NCBI GenBank assembly: GCA_963971285.1
Contig: OZ020248.1
Span: 7,812,001-7,876,000, forward strand
Origin: Astropecten irregularis
Lineage: Eukaryota; Echinodermata; Asteroidea; Paxillosida; Astropectinidae
Direction of reading: 5' to 3'
DNA length: 64,000 bases
Shown one piece after another: positions 12,905-26,775 of this stretch. The translations under genes were made by a program, and so were the position numbers. The first letter of the stretch is position 1. Each line of letters opens with the position of its first letter. The notes below the pieces were generated by a model. That model made no database searches. It was not told the DNA's origin and saw only the letters and a list, made by a program, of their open reading frames with translations.

Positions 12905-15291
12905 ATTTCCCTGTAGAGTTCATCTGGGGCTACATGTCGTGCAATTTTCAAGTCGGTTTCCTCAGTATTCAGGGAGCAATTTCCAACTCTAGAGTCAAAA
13001 ATTGTCTCATAGTCTAAGTACTGTTTTAATGCGGCCTGCTCGGAGGCCTTCACGCATAGCGTGTGGTGCTATACTTGGATTTTCGGCCATGAACATGACT
13101 TTGGAATTTGGCATAGCCCATATCTCCCTGTAGAGTTCATCTGGGGCTACATGTCGTGCAAGTTTCAAGTCGGTTTCCTCAGTATTCAGGGAGAAATTGC
13201 CAACTCTAGCGTCAAAAAGTGTCTCATAGTCTAAGTGCAGTTTTAATGCGGCCTGCTCGGCGGCCTTCTCTCATAGCGTGTGGTGCTATACTTGGATTTT
13301 CGGCCATGAACATGACTTTGTAATTTGGCACAGCCCATATTTCCCTGTAGAGTTCATCTGGGGCTACATGTCGTGCAAGTTTCAAGTCGATTGCCTCAGT
13401 ATTCAGGGAAAAATGTCAAACTCTAGCGTCAAAAAGTGTCTCATAGTCTAAGTGCAGTTTTAATGCGGCCTGCTCGGAGGCCTTCACGCATAGCGTGTGG
13501 TGTTATACTTTGATTTTCGGCCATGAAAATGACTTTGTAATTTGACACAGCCCATATTTCCCTGTAGAGTTCATCTGGGGCTACATGTCGTGAGAGTTTC
13601 AAGTCGGTTTCCTCAGTATTCAGGGAAAAATGTCCAACTCTAGCGTCAAAAAGTATCAAATAGTCTAAGTGCAGTTTTAATGCGGCCTGCTCGGAGGCCT
13701 TCTCGCATAGCGTGTGGTGCTATACTTGGATTTTAGGCCATGAACATGACTTTGGAATTTGGCACAGCCCATATTTCCCTGTAGAGTACATCTGGGGCTA
13801 CATGTCTTGCAATTTTCAAGTCGATAACCACAGTGTTCAGGGAAAAATTTTCAACTCGAGCGTCAAAAAGTGTCTCATAGTCAAAGTGCAGTTTTAATGC
13901 GGCCTGCTCGGAGGCCTTCACGCATAGCGTGTGGTGCTATACTTGGATTTTCGGCCATGAACATGACTTTGGAATTTGGCACAGCCCATATCTCCCTGTA
14001 GAGTTCATCTGGGGCTACATGTCGTGCAAGTTTCAAGTCGATTGCCTCAGTATTCATGGAGAAATTTCCAACTCTAGAGTCAAAAATTGTCTCATAGTCT
14101 AAGTACAGTTTTAATGCGGCCTGCTCGAAGGCCTTCACGCATAGCGTGTGGTGCTATACTTGGATTTTCGGCCATGAACATGACTTTGGAATTTGGCACA
14201 GCCCATATCTCCCTGTAGAGTTCATCTGGGGCTACATGTCGTGCAAGTTTCAAGTCCGTTTCCTCAGTATTCAGGGAGAAATTCCCAACTCTAGCGTCAA
14301 AAAGTGTCTCATAGTCTAAGTGCAGTTTTAATGCGGCCTGATCGGAGGCCTTCTCGCATAGCGTGTGTTGCTTTACTTGGATTTTAGGCCATGAACATGA
14401 CTTTGGAATTTGGCACAGCCCATATTTCCCTCTAGAGTACATCTGGGGCTACATGTCGTGCAAGTTTCAAGTCGATTACCTCAGTATTCAGGGAAAAATT
14501 TCGAACTCGAGCGTCAAAAAGTGTCTCATAGTCAAAGTGCAGTTTTAATGCGGCCTGCTCGGAGGCCTTCACGCATAGCGTGTGGTGCTATACTTGGATT
14601 TTCGGCCATGAACATGACTTTGGAATTTGGCACAGCCCATATTTCCCTGTAGAGTTCATCTGGGGATACATGTCGTGCAAGTTTCAAGTCGATTGCCTCA
14701 GTATTCAGGGAGAAATTTCCAACTCTAGCGTCAAAAAGTGTCTCATAGTCTAAGTTCAGTTTTAATGCGGCCTGCTCGGAGGCCTTCACGCATAGCGTGT
14801 GGTGCTATACTTGGATTTTCGGCCATGAACATGACTTTGGAATTTGGCATAGCCCATATCTCCCTGTAGAGTTCATCTGGGGCTACATGTCGTGCAAGTT
14901 TCAAGTCGGTTTCCTCAGTATTCAGGGAGAAATTCCCAACTCTAGCGTCAAAAAGTGTCTCATAGTCTAAGTGCAGTTTTAATGCGGCCTGCTCGGAGGC
15001 CTTCTCGCATAGCGTGTGTTGCTTTACTTGGATTTTAGGCCATGAACATGACTTTGGAATTTGGCACAGCCCATATTTCCCTCTAGAGTACATCTGGGGC
15101 TACATGTCGTGCAAGTTTCAAGTCGATTACCTCAGTATTCAGGGAAAAATTTCGAACTCGAGCGTCAAAAAGTGTCTCATAGTCAAAGTGCAGTTTTAAT
15201 GCGGCCTGCTCGGAGGCCTTCACGCAGAGCGTGTGGTGTAATACTTTGATTTTCGGCCATGAACATGACTTTGGAATTTGGCACAGCCCAT
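12905..15291 (+). repeat. 2387-bp HOR (11 monomers), copy 1
   Basis: A constant 2387-bp offset links this interval to 15292-17678. Shared private changes are GGGAGCAATTTCC (12971 and 15358), AAGTACTGTTTTAATG (13016 and 15403), GAGAAATTGCC (13191 and 15578) and AAGTTCAGTTTTAATG (14752 and 17139). Before about 12905 the match is lost at the CATATTTCCC/CATATCTCCC site. Confidence 0.87.
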
Positions 15292-17678
15292 ATCTCCCTG
15301 TAGAGTTCATCTGGGGCTACATGTCGTGCAATTTTCAAGTCGGTTTCCTCAGTATTCAGGGAGCAATTTCCAACTCTAGAGTCAAAAATTGTCTCATAGT
15401 CTAAGTACTGTTTTAATGCGGCCTGCTCGGAGGCCTTCACGCATAGCGTGTGGTGCTATACTTGGATTTTCGGCCATGAACATGACTTTGGAATTTGGCA
15501 TAGCCCATATCTCCCTGTAGAGTTCATCTGGGGCTACATGTCGTGCAAGTTTCAAGTCGGTTTCCTCAGTATTCAGGGAGAAATTGCCAACTCTAGCGTC
15601 AAAAAGTGTCTCATAGTCTAAGTGCAGTTTTAATGCGGCCTGCTCGGCGGCCTTCTCTCATAGCGTGTGGTGCTATACTTGGATTTTCGGCCATGAACAT
15701 GACTTTGTAATTTGGCACAGCCCATATTTCCCTGTAGAGTTCATCTGGGGCTACATGTCGTGCAAGTTTCAAGTCGATTGCCTCAGTATTCAGGGAAAAA
15801 TGTCAAACTCTAGCGTCAAAAAGTGTCTCATAGTCTAAGTGCAGTTTTAATGCGGCCTGCTCGGAGGCCTTCACGCATAGCGTGTGGTGTTATACTTTGA
15901 TTTTCGGCCATGAAAATGACTTTGTAATTTGACACAGCCCATATTTCCCTGTAGAGTTCATCTGGGGCTACATGTCGTGAGAGTTTCAAGTCGGTTTCCT
16001 CAGTATTCAGGGAAAAATGTCCAACTCTAGCGTCAAAAAGTATCAAATAGTCTAAGTGCAGTTTTAATGCGGCCTGCTCGGAGGCCTTCTCGCATAGCGT
16101 GTGGTGCTATACTTGGATTTTAGGCCATGAACATGACTTTGGAATTTGGCACAGCCCATATTTCCCTGTAGAGTACATCTGGGGCTACATGTCTTGCAAT
16201 TTTCAAGTCGATAACCACAGTGTTCAGGGAAAAATTTTCAACTCGAGCGTCAAAAAGTGTCTCATAGTCAAAGTGCAGTTTTAATGCGGCCTGCTCGGAG
16301 GCCTTCACGCATAGCGTGTGGTGCTATACTTGGATTTTCGGCCATGAACATGACTTTGGAATTTGGCACAGCCCATATCTCCCTGTAGAGTTCATCTGGG
16401 GCTACATGTCGTGCAAGTTTCAAGTCGATTGCCTCAGTATTCATGGAGAAATTTCCAACTCTAGAGTCAAAAATTGTCTCATAGTCTAAGTACAGTTTTA
16501 ATGCGGCCTGCTCGAAGGCCTTCACGCATAGCGTGTGGTGCTATACTTGGATTTTCGGCCATGAACATGACTTTGGAATTTGGCACAGCCCATATCTCCC
16601 TGTAGAGTTCATCTGGGGCTACATGTCGTGCAAGTTTCAAGTCCGTTTCCTCAGTATTCAGGGAGAAATTCCCAACTCTAACGTCAAAAAGTGTCTCATA
16701 GTCTAAGTGCAGTTTTAATGCGGCCTGATCGGAGGCCTTCTCGCATAGCGTGTGTTGCTTTACTTGGATTTTAGGCCATGAACATGACTTTGGAATTTGG
16801 CACAGCCCATATTTCCCTCTAGAGTACATCTGGGGCTACATGTCGTGCAAGTTTCAAGTCGATTACCTCAGTATTCAGGGAAAAATTTCGAACTCGAGCG
16901 TCAAAAAGTGTCTCATAGTCAAAGTGCAGTTTTAATGCGGCCTGCTCGGAGGCCTTCACGCATAGCGTGTGGTGCTATACTTGGATTTTCGGCCATGAAC
17001 ATGACTTTGGAATTTGGCACAGCCCATATTTCCCTGTAGAGTTCATCTGGGGATACATGTCGTGCAAGTTTCAAGTCGATTGCCTCAGTATTCAGGGAGA
17101 AATTTCCAACTCTAGCGTCAAAAAGTGTCTCATAGTCTAAGTTCAGTTTTAATGCGGCCTGCTCGGAGGCCTTCACGCATAGCGTGTGGTGCTATACTTG
17201 GATTTTCGGCCATGAACATGACTTTGGAATTTGGCATAGCCCATATCTCCCTGTAGAGTTCATCTGGGGCTACATGTCGTGCAAGTTTCAAGTCGGTTTC
17301 CTCAGTATTCAGGGAGAAATTCCCAACTCTAGCGTCAAAAAGTGTCTCATAGTCTAAGTGCAGTTTTAATGCGGCCTGCTCGGAGGCCTTCTCGCATAGC
17401 GTGTGTTGCTTTACTTGGATTTTAGGCCATGAACATGACTTTGGAATTTGGCACAGCCCATATTTCCCTCTAGAGTACATCTGGGGCTACATGTCGTGCA
17501 AGTTTCAAGTCGATTACCTCAGTATTCAGGGAAAAATTTCGAACTCGAGCGTCAAAAAGTGTCTCATAGTCAAAGTGCAGTTTTAATGCGGCCTGCTCGG
17601 AGGCCTTCACGCAGAGCGTGTGGTGTAATACTTTGATTTTCGGCCATGAATATGACTTTGTAATTTGACACAGCCCAT
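15292..17678 (+). repeat. 2387-bp HOR (11 monomers), copy 2
   Basis: Second copy of the 11-monomer unit with isolated differences, such as CTCTAACGTC near 16676 where copy 1 has CTCTAGCGTC. Both copies carry CACGCAGAGCGTG (15222 and 17609), a change from CACGCATAGCGTG that I see only in this family. Confidence 0.87.
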
Positions 17679-18440
17679 ATTTCCCTGTAGAGTTCATCTG
17701 GGGCTACATGTCGTGCAAGTTTCAAGTCGGTTTCCTCAGTATTCAGGGACCAATTTCCAACTCTAGAGTCAAAAATTGTCTCATAGTCTAAGTTCAGTTT
17801 TAATGCGGCCTGCTCGGAGGCCTTCACGCATAGCGTGTGGTGCTATACTTGGATTTTCGGCCATGAACATGACTTTGGAATTTGGCATAGCCCATATCTC
17901 CCTGTAGAGTTCATCTGGGGCTACATGTCGTGCAAGTTTCAAGTCGGTTTCCTCAGTATTCAGGGAGAAATTCCCAACTCTAGCGTCAAAAAGTGTCTCA
18001 TAGTCTAAGTGCAGTTTTAATGCGGCCTGCTCGGCGGCCTTCTCTCATAGCGTGTGGTGCTATACTTGGATTTTCGGCCATGAACATGACTTTGTAATTT
18101 GGCACAGCCCATATTTCCCTGTAGAGTTCATCTGGGGCTACATGTCGTGCAAGTTTCAAGTCGATTGCCTCAGTATTCAGGGAAAAATGTCAAACTTTAG
18201 CGTCAAAAAGTGTCTCATAGTCTAAGTGCGGTTTTAATGCGGCCTGCTCGGAGGCCTTCACGCATAGCGTGTGGTGTTATACTTTGATTTTCGGCCATGA
18301 AAATGACTTTGTAATTTGACACAGCCCATATTTCCCTGTAGAGTTCATTTGGGGCTACATGTCGTGAGAGTTTCAAGTCGGTTTCCTCAGTATTCAGGGA
18401 AAAATGTCCAACTCTAGCGTCAAAAAGTGTCTCATAGTCT
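17679..18440 (+). repeat. 2387-bp HOR, copy 3 (partial)
   Basis: About 760 bases continue the 2387-bp periodicity with some divergence, including GGGACCAATTTCC near 17746, AACTTTAGCG near 18193 and GTTCATTTGGGG near 18344. The match ends near 18440, where a TTGCTTTACTTGG monomer follows instead of the expected type. That is a recombination breakpoint between families. Confidence 0.78.
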
Positions 18441-18664
18441 AAGTGCAGTTTTAATGCGGCCTGATCGGAGGCCTTCTCGCATAGCGTGTGTTGCTTTACT
18501 TGGATTTTAGGCCATGAACATGACTTTGGAATTTGGCACAGCCCATATTTCCCTCTAGAGTACATCTGGGGCTACATGTCGTGCAAGTTTCAAGTCGATT
18601 ACCTCAGTATTCAGGGAAAAATTTCGAACTCGAGCGTCAAAAAGTGTCTCATAGTCAAAGTGCA

Positions 18665-19532
18665 GTTTTAATGCGGCCTGCTCGGAGGCCTTCACGCATA
18701 GCGTGTGGTGCTATACTTGGATTTTCGGCCATGAACATGACTTTGGAATTTGGCACAGCCCATAATTCCCTGTAGAGTTCATCTGGGGCTACATGTCGTG
18801 CAGGTTTCAAGTCGGTTGCCTCAGTATTCAGGGAGAAATTTCCAACTATAGTGTCAAAAAGTGTCTCATAGTCAAAGTGCAGTTTTAATGCGGCCTGCTC
18901 GGAGGCCTTCACGCATAGCGTGTGGTGCTATACTTGGATTTTCGGCCATGACCATGACTTTGTAATTTGGCACAGCCCATATTTCCCTGTAGAGTTCATC
19001 TGGGGATACATATCGTGCAAGTTTCAAGTCGATTGCCTTAGTATTCAGGGAGAAATTTCCAACTCTAGTGTCAAAAATTGTCTCATAGTCTAAGTACAGT
19101 TTTAATGCGGCCTGCTCGGAGGCCTTCACGCATAGCGTGTGGTGCTATACTTGGATTTTCGGCCATGAACATGACTTTGGAATTTGGCACAGCCCATATT
19201 TCCCTGTAGAGTTCATCTGGGGCTACATGTCGTGCAGGTTTCAAGTCGGTTGCCTCAGTATTCAGGGAGAAATTTCCAACTCTAGTGTCAAAAAGTGTCT
19301 CATAGTCAAAGTGCAGTTTTAATGCGGCCTGCTCGGAGGCCTTCACGCATAGCGTGTGGTGCTATACTTGGATTTTCGGCCATGACCATGACTTTGGAAT
19401 TTGGCACAGCCCATATTTCCCTGTAGAGTTCATCTGGGGATACATATCGTGCAAGTTTCAAGTCGATTGCCTCAGTATTCAGGGAGAAATTTCCAACTCT
19501 AGTGTCAAAAATTGTCTCATAGTCTAAGTACA
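18665..19532 (+). repeat. 434-bp dimer HOR, two copies
   Basis: Two different monomers alternate twice (18665-19098 and 19099-19532). The second monomer of each pair introduces ATGACCATGACTTTG, absent from all sequence to the left, together with GATACATATCGTG. Differences between the copies include ACTATAGTGTC against ACTCTAGTGTC and TGCCTTAG against TGCCTCAG. Confidence 0.82.
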
Positions 19533-20830
19533 GTTTTAATGCGGCCTGCTCGGAGGCCTTCACGCATAGCGTGTGGTGCTATACTTGGATTTTCGGCCAT
19601 GAACATGACTTTGGAATTTGGCACAGCCCATATCTCCCTGTAGAGTTCATCTGGGGCTTCATGTCGTGCAAGTTTCAAGTCGGTTTCCTCAGTATTCAGG
19701 GAGAAATTCCCAACTCTAGCGTCAAAAAGTGTCTCATAGTCTAAGTGCAGTTTTAATCCGGCCTGATCGGAGGCCTTCTCGCATAGCGTGTGTTGCTTTA
19801 CTTGGATTTTAGGCCATGAACATGACTTTGGAATTTGGCACAGCCCATATTTCCCTCTAGGGTACTTCTGGGGCTACATGTCGTGCAAGTTTCAAGTCGA
19901 TTACCTCAGTATTCAGGGAAAAATTTCGAACTCGAGCGTCAAAAAGTGTCTCATAGTCAAAGTGCAGTTTTAATGCGGCCTGCTCGGAGGCCTTCACGCA
20001 TAGCGTGTGGTGCTATACTTGGATTTTCGGCCATGAACATGACTTTGGAATTTGGCACAGCCCATATCTCCCTGTAGAGTTCATCTGGGGCTACATGTCG
20101 TGCAAGTTTCAAGTCGGTTTCCTCAGTATTCAGGGAGAAATTCCCAACTCTAGCGTCAAAAAGTGTCTCATAGTCTAAGTGCAGTTTTAATGCGGCCTGA
20201 TCGGAGGCCTTCTCGAATAGCGTGTGTTGCTTTACTTGGATTTTAGGCCATGAACATGACTTTGGAATTTGGCACAGCCCATATTTCCCTCTAGAGTACA
20301 TCTGGGGCTACATGTCGTGCAAGTTTCAAGTCGATTACCTCAGTATTCAGGGAGAAATTTCCAACTCTAGCGTCAAAAAGTGTCTCATAGTCTAAGTGCA
20401 GTTTTAATGCGGCCTGATCGGAGGCCTTCTCGCATAGCGTGTGTTGCTTTACTTGGATTTTCGGCCATGAACATGACTTTGGAATTTGGCACAGCCCATA
20501 TTTCCCTCTAGAGTACATCTGGGGCTACATGTCGTGCAAGTTTCAAGTCGATTACCTCAGTATTCAGGGAGAAATTTCCAACTCTAGTGTCAAAAATTGT
20601 CTCATAGTCTAAGCACAGTTTTAATGCGGCCTGCTCGGAGGCCTTCACGCATAGCGTGTGGTGCTATACTTGGATTTTCGGCCATGAACATGACTTTGTA
20701 ATTTGGCACAGCCCATATTTCCCTGTAGAGTTCATCTGGGGCTACATGTCGTGCAGGTTTCAAGTCGATTGCCTCAGTATTCAGGGAGAAATTTCCAACT
20801 CTTGTGTCAAAAACTGTCTCATAGTCTAAG
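19533..20830 (+). repeat. Satellite segment without a clear HOR partner
   Basis: About six monomers of mixed type, including three TTGCTTTACTTGG-type copies. Private changes are GTTTTAATCCGG (19750), CTAGGGTACTTCTGG (19856) and CTCGAATAGCG (20212). Adjacent material is only loosely periodic. Nothing other than satellite is present. Confidence 0.75.
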
Positions 20831-23800
20831 TACAGTTTTAATGCGGCCTGCTCGGAGGCCTTCACGCATAGCGTGTGGTGCTATACTTGGATTTTCGGCC
20901 ATGAACATGACTTTGGAATTTGGCACAGCCCATATCTCCCTGTAGAGTTCATCTGGGGCTACATGTCGTGCAAGTTTCAAGTCCGTTTCCTCAGTATTCA
21001 GGGAGAAATTCCCAACTCTAGCGTCAAAAAGTGTCTCATAGTCTAAGTGCAGTTTTAATGCGGCCTGATCGGAGGCCTTCTCGCATAGCGTGTGTTGCTT
21101 TACTTGGATTTTAGGCCATGAACATGACTTTGGAATTTGGCACAGCCCATATTTCCCTCTAGAGTACATCTGGGGCTACATGTCGTGCAAGTTTCAAGTC
21201 GATTACCTCAGTATTCAGGGAAAAATTTCGAACTCGAGCGTCAAAAAGTGTCTCATAGTCAAAGTGCAGTTTTAATGCGGCCTGCTCGGAGGCCTTCACG
21301 CATAGCGTGTGGTGCTATACTTGGATTTTCGGCCATGACCATGACTTTGGAATTTGGCACAGCCCATATTTCCCTGTAGAGTTCATCTGGGGATACATAT
21401 CGTGCAAGTTTCAAGTCGATTGCCTCAGTATTCAGGGAGAAATTTCCAACTCTAGTGTCAAAAATTGTCTCATAGTCTAAGTACAGTTTTAATGCGGCCT
21501 GCTCGGAGGCCTTCACGCATAGCGTGTGGTGCTATACTCGGATTTTCGGCCATGAACATGACTTTGGAATTTGGCACAGCCCATATCTCCCTGTAGAGTT
21601 CATCTGGGGCTTCATGTCGTGCAAGTTTCAAGTCGGTTTCCTCAGTATTCAGGGAGAAATTCCCAACTCTAGCGTCAAAAAGTGTCTCATAGTCTAAGTG
21701 CAGTTTTAATGCGGCCTGATCGGAGGCCTTCTCGCATAGCGTGTGTTGCTTTACTTGGATTTTAGGCCATGAACATGACTTTGGAATTTGGCACAGCCCA
21801 TATTTCCCTCTAGAGTACATCTGGGGCTACATGTCGTGCAAGTTTCAAGTCGATTACCTCAGTATTCAGGGAAAAATTTCGAACTCGAGCGTCAAAAAGT
21901 GTCTCATAGTCAAAGTGCAGTTTTAATGCGGCCTGCTCGGAGGCCTTCTCGCATAGCGTGTGTTGCTTTACTTGGATTTAAGGCCATGAACATGACTTTG
22001 GAATTTGGCACAGCCCATATTTCCCTCTAGAGTACATCTGGGGCTACATGTCGTGCAAGTTTCAAGTCGATTACCTCAGTATTCAGGGACAAATTTCGAA
22101 CTCGAGCGTCAAAAAGTGTCTCATAGTCAAAGTGCAGTTTTAATGCGGCCTGCTCGGAGGCCTTCACGCATAGCGTGTGGTGCTATACTTGGATTTTCGG
22201 CCATGAACATGACTTTGGAATTTGGCACAGCCCATATTTCCCTGTAGAGTTCATCTGGGGCTACATGTCGTGCAGGTTTCAAGTCGATTGCCTCAGTATT
22301 CATGGAGAAATTTCCAACTCTAGAGTCAAAAATTGTCTCATAGTCTAAGTACAGTTTTAATGCGGCCTGCTCGGAGGCCTTCACGCATAGCGTGTGGTGC
22401 TATACTTGGATTTTCGGCCATGAACACGACTTTGGAATTTGGCACAGCCCATATCTCCCTGTAGAGTTCATCTGGGGCTACATGTCGTGCAAGTTTCAAG
22501 TCGGTTTCCTCAGTATTCAGGGAGAAATTCCCAACTCTAGCGTCAAAAAGTGTCTCATAGTCTAAGTGCAGTTTTAATGCGGCCTGATCGGAGGCCTTCT
22601 CGCATAGCGTGTGTTGCTTTACTTGGATTTTAGGCCATGAACATGACTTTGGAATTTAGCACAGCCCATATTTCCCTCTAGAGTACATCTGGGGCTACAT
22701 GTCGTGCAAGTTTCAAGTCGATTACCTCAGAATTCAGGGGAAAATTTCGAACTCGAGCGTCAAAAAGTGTCTCATAGTCAAAGTGCAGTTTTAATGCGGC
22801 CTGCTCGGAGGCCTTCACGCATAGCGTGTGGTGCTATACTTGGATTTTCGGCCATGAACATGACTTTGGAATTTGGCACAGCCCATATCTCCCTGTAGAG
22901 TACATCTGGGGCTACATGTCGTGCAAGTTTCAAGTCGATTACCTCAGTATTCAGGGAAAAATTTCGAACTCGAGCGTCAAAAAGTGTCTCATAGTCAAAG
23001 TGCAGTTTTAATGCGGCCTGCTCGGAGGCCTTCACGCATAGCGTGTGGTGCTATACTTGGATTTTCGACCATGAACATGACTTTGGAATTTGGCACAGCC
23101 CATATTTCCCTGTAGAGTTCATCTGGGGCTACATGTCGTGCAGGTTTCAAGTCGGTTGCCTCAGTATTCAGGGAGAAATTTCCAACTCTAGTGTCAAAAA
23201 TTGTCTCATAGTCTAGGTACAGTTTTAATGCGGCCTGCTCGGAGGCCATCACGCATAGCGTGTGGTGCTATACTTGGATTTTCAGCCATGAACATGACTT
23301 TGGAATTTGGCACAGCCCATATTTCCCTCTAGAGTACATCTGGGGCTACATGTCGTGCAAGTTTCAAGTCGATTACCTCAGTATTCAGGGAGAAATTTCC
23401 AACTCTAGTGTCAAAAATTGTCTCATAGTCTAAGCACAGTTTTAATGCGGCCTGTTCGGCGGCCTTCTCTCATAGCGTGTGGTGCTACACTTGGATTTTC
23501 GGCCATGACCATGACTTTGGAATTTGGCACAGCCCATATTTCCCTGTAGAGTTCATCTGGGGATACATGTCGTGCAAGTTTCAAGTCGATTGCCTCAGTA
23601 TTCAGGGAGAAATTTCCAACTCTAGCGTCAAAAATTGTCTCATAGTCTAAGTGCAGTTTTAATGCGGCCTGATCGGAGGCCTTCTCGCATAGCGTGTGTT
23701 GCTTTACTTGGATTTTAGGCCATGAACATGACTTTGGAATTTGGCACAGCCCATATTTCCCTCTAGAGTACATCTGGGGCTACATGTCGTGCAAGTTTCA

Positions 23801-24085
23801 AGTCGATTACCTCAGTATTCAGGGAAAAATTTTGAACTCGAGCGTCAAAAAGTGTCTCATAGTCAAAGTGCAGTTTTAATGCGGCCTGCTCGGAGGCCTT
23901 CACGCATAGCGTGTGGTGCTATACTTGGATTTTCGGCCATGAACATGACTTTGGAATTTGGCACAGCCCATATTTCCCTGTAGAGTTCATCTGGGGCTAC
24001 ATGTCGTGCAGGTTTCAAGTCGATTGCCTCAGTATTCATGGAGAAATTTCCAACTCTAGAGTCAAAAATTGTCTCATAGTCTAAG
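20831..24085 (+). repeat. 3255-bp HOR (15 monomers), copy 1
   Basis: A constant 3255-bp offset joins this to 24086 onward. Shared private changes are TATACTCGGATTTTCGG (21533 and 24788), GGGGCTTCATGTCG (21606 and 24861), ACTTGGATTTAAGGCC (21969 and 25224), ATGAACACGACTTTGG (22420 and 25675) and GGAATTTAGCACAG (22651 and 25906). The first copy alone contains the segment from about 22735 to 23602. Confidence 0.85.
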
Positions 24086-25990
24086 TACAGTTTTAATGCG
24101 GCCTGCTCGGAGGCCTTCACGCATAGCGTGTGGTGCTATACTTGGATTTTCGGCCATGAACATGACTTTGGAATTTGGCACAGCCCATATCTCCCTGTAG
24201 AGTTCATCTGGGGCTACATGTCGTGCAAGTTTCAAGTCCGTTTCCTCAGTATTCAGGGAGAAATTCCCAACTCTAGCGTCAAAAAGTGTCTCATAGTCTA
24301 AGTGCAGTTTTAATGCGGCCTGATCGGAGGCCTTCTCGCATAGCGTGTGTTGCTTTACTTGGATTTTAGGCCATGAACATGACTTTGGAATTTGGCACAG
24401 CCCATATTTCCCTCTAGAGTACATCTGGGGCTACATGTCGTGCAAGTTTCAAGTCGATTACCTCAGTATTCAGGGAAAAATTTCGAACTCGAGCGTCAAA
24501 AAGTGTCTCATAGTCAAAGTGCAGTTTTAATGCGGCCTGCTCGGAGGCCTTCACGCATAGCGTGTGGTGCTATACTTGGATTTTCGGCCATGACCATGAC
24601 TTTGGAATTTGGCACAGCCCATATTTCCCTGTAGAGTTCATCTGGGGATACATATCGTGCAAGTTTCAAGTCGATTGCCTCAGTATTCAGGGAGAAATTT
24701 CCAACTCTAGTGTCAAAAATTGTCTCATAGTCTAAGTACAGTTTTAATGCGGCCTGCTCGGAGGCCTTCACGCATAGCGTGTGGTGCTATACTCGGATTT
24801 TCGGCCATGAACATGACTTTGGAATTTGGCACAGCCCATATCTCCCTGTAGAGTTCATCTGGGGCTTCATGTCGTGCAAGTTTCAAGTCGGTTTCCTCAG
24901 TATTCAGGGAGAAATTCCCAACTCTAGCGTCAAAAAGTGTCTCATAGTCTAAGTGCAGTTTTAATGCGGCCTGATCGGAGGCCTTCTCGCATAGCGTGTG
25001 TTGCTTTACTTGGATTTTAGGCCATGAACATGACTTTGGAATTTGGCACAGCCCATATTTCCCTCTAGAGTACATCTGGGGCTACATGTCGTGCAAGTTT
25101 CAAGTCGATTACCTCAGTATTCAGGGAAAAATTTCGAACTCGAGCGTCAAAAAGTGTCTCATAGTCAAAGTGCAGTTTTAATGCGGCCTGCTCGGAGGCC
25201 TTCTCGCATAGCGTGTGTTGCTTTACTTGGATTTAAGGCCATGAACATGACTTTGGAATTTGGCACAGCCCATATTTCCCTCTAGAGTACATCTGGGGCT
25301 ACATGTCGTGCAAGTTTCAAGTCGATTACCTCAGTATTCAGGGAAAAATTTCGAACTCGAGCGTCAAAAAGTGTCTCATAGTCAAAGTGCAGTTTTAATG
25401 CGGCCTGCTCGGAGGCCTTCACGCATAGCGTGTGGTGCTATACTTGGATTTTCGGCCATGAACATGACTTTGGAATTTGGCACAGCCCATATTTCCCTGT
25501 AGAGTTCATCTGGGGCTACATGTCGTGCAGGTTTCAAGTCGATTGCCTCAGTATTCATGGAGAAATTTCCAACTCTAGAGTCAAAAATTGTCTCATAGTC
25601 TAAGTACAGTTTTAATGCGGCCTGCTCGGAGGCCTTCACGCATAGCGTGTGGTGCTATACTTGGATTTTCGGCCATGAACACGACTTTGGAATTTGGCAC
25701 AGCCCATATCTCCCTGTAGAGTTCATCTGGGGCTACATGTCGTGCAAGTTTCAAGTCGGTTTCCTCAGTATTCAGGGAGAAATTCCCAACTCTAGCGTCA
25801 AAAAGTGTCTCATAGTCTAAGTGCAGTTTTAATGCGGCCTGATCGGAGGCCTTCTCGCATAGCGTGTGTTGCTTTACTTGGATTTTAGGCCATGAACATG
25901 ACTTTGGAATTTAGCACAGCCCATATTTCCCTCTAGAGTACATCTGGGGCTACATGTCGTGCAAGTTTCAAGTCGATTACCTCAGTATTC
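24086..25990 (+). repeat. 3255-bp HOR, copy 2, internally contracted by 868 bp
   Basis: The copy follows copy 1 to about 25990, then continues with sequence matching copy 1 four monomers further on. The marker AAAAATTTTGAACTCG at 23825 recurs at 26212, an offset of 2387 and not 3255. The difference is exactly 4 x 217 bp, as expected from unequal exchange between misaligned monomers in register. Confidence 0.82.
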
Positions 25991-26775
25991 AGGGAGAAAT
26001 TTCCAACTCTAGCGTCAAAAATTGTCTCATAGTCTAAGTGCAGTTTTAATGCGGCCTGATCGGAGGCCTTCTCGCATAGCGTGTGTTGCTTTACTTGGAT
26101 TTTAGGCCATGAACATGACTTTGGAATTTGGCACAGCCCATATTTCCCTCTAGAGTACATCTGGGGCTACATGTCGTGCAAGTTTCAAGTCGATTACCTC
26201 AGTATTCAGGGAAAAATTTTGAACTCGAGCGTCAAAAAGTGTCTCATAGTCAAAGTGCAGTTTTAATGCGGCCTGCTCGGAGGCCTTCACGCATAGCGTG
26301 TGGTGCTATACTTGGATTTTCGGCCATGAACATGACTTTGGAATTTGGCACAGCCCATATTTCCCTGTAGAGTTCATCTGGGGCTACATGTCGTGCAGGT
26401 TTCAAGTCGGTTGCCTCAGTATTCAGGGAGAAATTTCCAACTCTAGTGTCAAAAATTGTCTCATAGTCTTAGTACAGTTTTAATGCGGCCTGCTCGGAGG
26501 CCTTCACGCATAGCGTGTGGTGCTATACTTGGATTTTCGGCCATGAACATGACTTTGGAATTTGGCACAGCCCATATTTCCCTGTAGAGTTCATCTGGGG
26601 ATACATGTCGTGCAAGTTTCAAGTCGATTGCCTCAGTATTCAGGGAGAAATTTCCAACACTAGCGTCAAAAAGTCACTCATAGTCTAAGTGCAGTTTTAA
26701 TGCGGCCTGTTCGGCGGCCTTCTCTCATAGCGTGTGGTGCTACACTTGGATTTTCGGCCATGAACATGACTTTGT

